Assembly (NCBI GenBank): GCA_946616385.1 | Contig: CAMOIZ010000055.1 | Span: 1-7,079 of the forward strand | From: an uncultured Bacteroidales bacterium | Lineage (GTDB): Bacteria; Bacteroidota; Bacteroidia; Bacteroidales; UBA932 | DNA length: 7,079 nt | Direction: 5' to 3' | In this document: positions 5,301-7,079 of the stretch, piece after piece | How positions within the stretch are numbered: position 1 is the stretch's first letter | Layout of the letters: every line of letters starts with the position of its first letter | The notes under the pieces: model-generated | Database searches by the model: none | What the model was told of the DNA's origin: nothing | The model's input: only the letters and a program-made list of their open reading frames with translations | Program-made: the position numbers and the translations under genes

Positions 5301-7079
5301 TGTTCAGTTCGTTTAGAATCCGCCCGGCCAGTTTCGGGCCCACAAATTTAGCCAAATCTTCGGGATCTCCAGCGGCGATGCGCGCAACTGAGCCGTAGTG
5401 CAGCAGCAGGCGTTCCTCCGTCTGCCTGCCCACGCCTTTGATGGACGTCAGAGCTGACTGTATGGCCGCCTTGCTGCGCAGGCTGCGGTGGAAGGTGATG
5501 CCGAAGCGGTGCGCCTCGTCGCGGATGTGCTGCAGCACCTTCAGAGCCTGGGAGTTCCGGTCGATGAACAGAGGATAAGGGTCTCCCACCCTTATAACCT
5601 CCTCAAGCCTCTTGGCAAGGCCAACCACGGTGAGTTTGTCCGCAAGTCCCAGTTCGCACAGCGCCTGCCAGGCGAATTCCAACTGCCCTTTGCCGCCGTC
5701 GATAACAATCAACTGCGGAAGGTCGTCCGGAGCCTCGGCCAGCATTCGCGAATAGCGGCGGTTCACCACCTCCTTCATCGAGGCGTAGTCGTTCGCCCCC
5801 ACCACGGTCTTTATCTTGAACTTGCGGTAATCCTTCTTCGACGGCACTCCGTTCCGGAACACCACACAGCTCGCCACCGGGTTGGTACCCTGGATGTTGG
5901 AGTTGTCGAAACACTCCATGTGCACGGGGAGTTCCTTCATTCCGATGGCCTTGCGCAGTTCCTCAAGCACGCTGCGGCGGTATTCATCGGGATCCGTATG
6001 TTCTCGCTGCTTGATGGTGTTGAAGTGATACTCCCGAGCATTTTTCGCCGCCAGTTCCAGGAGCGCCAGTTTGTCGCCCTTCACCGGGACGGTGTACTTC
6101 ACGTCCGGCATCTGCACGTCCGGAAGAAATGGCACGATAACCTCTTTCGAGAGTTCTCCGAACTTGCTTTCTATCTCTGCGACAAACTCGCTCAGCACGG
6201 CATCCTGCTCTTCTTCGATGTTCATCCTGAAGCCAAGGTTCAAGCTCTGTACGATGGCCCCTCCGCGCAGACGCAGGAATGATCCGAAAGCGTCCGGACC
6301 GTCGAATACGAGGGCGAAGACGTCCGCTTCGAGGTCGCGCACCTGAGTTACGATGCTGCGGGCGTAATGGGCCTGGAGGGCGTCGATGCGGTCTTTCCAC
6401 ACCTGCGCCTGCTCGAAGTCAAGGGCCTCCGCCGCAGAGTGCATCCTCCCTTCATACTCCTTGGTGATGGCCCCGACGCCGCCCTTGAGGAAGGTTACTA
6501 TCTCCTCTATCCAGCCGCCGTACTCTTCCATCGACACGGCGCCCACGCAGCAGCCCTTGCAGCGGCCTATGTGGAATTCCAGGCAGGGTCGGATCTTCTT
6601 CCTGATAATGGTTTCGGAGTCTATCTTGTGCCGGCAGTTGCGCAGCGGATAATTCTTCTCGAAGAATTCGAGGAGGTAGCGGGCGTGCATCACCGTGCTG
6701 TAGGGGCCGAAGTAGCGCGAGCCGTTCTTCTCCACGCGCCGGGTGAGGAACACCCTCGGATAAGGCTCGGATGTGACGCATATCCAAGGGTAGGTCTTGC
6801 TGTCTTTCAGAAGGATGTTGTAGCGGGGCTTGTACTGCTTGATGAGGTTGTTCTCCAGCAGCAGGGCGTCGGCCTCGGAATCCACCACGCTGTACTGCAG
6901 GTCGGCGATCTTGCTCACCAGGATGCGGGTCTTGGTGTTCAGCCTCTCCGGCGGCACGAAATACTGCGCCACCCTCTTGTGCAGATCCTTCGCCTTGCCC
7001 ACATAAATCACCTCCCCGTCGGCATTGTAGTACCGATACACCCCGGGGCTGTGCGGCAGCAGCGCTATTTTGGAACGGA
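5278..7079 (-). CDS. uvrC: UvrABC system protein C, excision nuclease (5' end outside window)
   Basis: About 599 residues are visible, only some residues short of the usual 600-610. UvrC makes both incisions in nucleotide excision repair after UvrA/UvrB recognise damage. The GIY-YIG domain opens with LPHSPGVYRYY and VIYVGKAKDL and makes the 3' cut. Counting from the Val codon at 7039-7041, Cys136, 153, 161 and 165 fit the Fe-S cluster ligands, and the UVR motif (AAEALDFEQAQVWKDRI, about 6380-6430) binds UvrB. The RNase H-like domain, which makes the 5' cut, has FDNSNIQG (Asp379), VIDGGKGQL (Asp448) and DEAHRFGI (His511). Helix-hairpin-helix motifs (IKGVGRQTEERLL, FVGPKLAGRIL) close the protein. 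The GTG at 7039-7041 is not the start: it is the Val of the PGVY motif and the frame stays open upstream to the edge. The stop lies within pnuC. All catalytic residues I can check are intact. Confidence 0.97.
   Translation of the reverse strand, partial: RSKIALLPHSPGVYRYYNADGEVIYVGKAKDLHKRVAQYFVPPERLNTKTRILVSKIADLQYSVVDSEADALLLENNLIKQYKPRYNILLKDSKTYPWICVTSEPYPRVFLTRRVEKNGSRYFGPYSTVMHARYLLEFFEKNYPLRNCRHKIDSETIIRKKIRPCLEFHIGRCKGCCVGAVSMEEYGGWIEEIVTFLKGGVGAITKEYEGRMHSAAEALDFEQAQVWKDRIDALQAHYARSIVTQVRDLEADVFALVFDGPDAFGSFLRLRGGAIVQSLNLGFRMNIEEEQDAVLSEFVAEIESKFGELSKEVIVPFLPDVQMPDVKYTVPVKGDKLALLELAAKNAREYHFNTIKQREHTDPDEYRRSVLEELRKAIGMKELPVHMECFDNSNIQGTNPVASCVVFRNGVPSKKDYRKFKIKTVVGANDYASMKEVVNRRYSRMLAEAPDDLPQLIVIDGGKGQLEFAWQALCELGLADKLTVVGLAKRLEEVIRVGDPYPLFIDRNSQALKVLQHIRDEAHRFGITFHRSLRSKAAIQSALTSIKGVGRQTEERLLLHYGSVARIAAGDPEDLAKFVGPKLAGRILNELNNERKDID

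Noticed and set aside
5488..6282. A 264-codon plus-strand open frame inside uvrC
   Set aside because: It is a shadow of the strongly conserved UvrC coding sequence, including catalytic residues on the other strand.
7039..7041. GTG as the uvrC start codon
   Set aside because: This codon is the Val of the conserved PGVY motif in the GIY-YIG domain, and twelve further in-frame codons (reading SKIALLPHSPG) match UvrC upstream of it.

Overview
The window is ordinary-looking bacterial chromosome from a member of the Bacteroidota, most likely order Bacteroidales. Three things point there: promoters of the TTTG / TAnnTTTG type instead of the usual -35/-10, leaders without Shine-Dalgarno motifs, and lineage-typical genes (DUF3098 after ftsX, a short glycogen-synthase-like GT5 protein followed by a DUF4270 lipoprotein, and a lipid-anchored TlpA thioredoxin). 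Coding sequence is GC-rich for this group and avoids TTA, CTA and TCA codons over long stretches. That suggests one of the higher-GC gut lineages (Rikenellaceae-like or an uncultured relative), but I cannot name the genus. No tRNA, rRNA, CRISPR array, insertion sequence or phage gene is visible.

Layout. Left (1-1075, minus strand): a 3'-truncated DUF3098 membrane protein gene preceded by ftsX, tightly spaced. Positions 1076-1162 hold two interleaved divergent promoters, one for ftsX and one for the rightward operon. Centre (1163-4182, plus strand): a three-gene operon of a GT5 N-terminal-domain protein, a DUF4270 lipoprotein and a small TlpA-type thioredoxin lipoprotein, with gaps of 3 and 11 bases. 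It ends in a perfect 17-bp hairpin (4183-4221) that also serves the converging acpP. Right (4238-7079, minus strand): uvrC (5' end just outside the window), pnuC overlapping its end by 23 bases, then acpP with its own promoter starting inside the end of pnuC.

How the genes relate. The leftward genes are housekeeping: cell-division signalling (FtsX), nucleotide excision repair (UvrC), vitamin/NAD-precursor uptake (PnuC) and fatty acid synthesis (ACP). The central operon is the least understood part: a cytoplasmic sugar-transferase-like half protein that lacks the normal substrate loop, a large Cys-containing lipoprotein with a Gly/Tyr-rich tract, and a thioredoxin-like lipoprotein that could act on it. 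I do not see a clearly new system here; this operon is the best candidate for unexplained biology.
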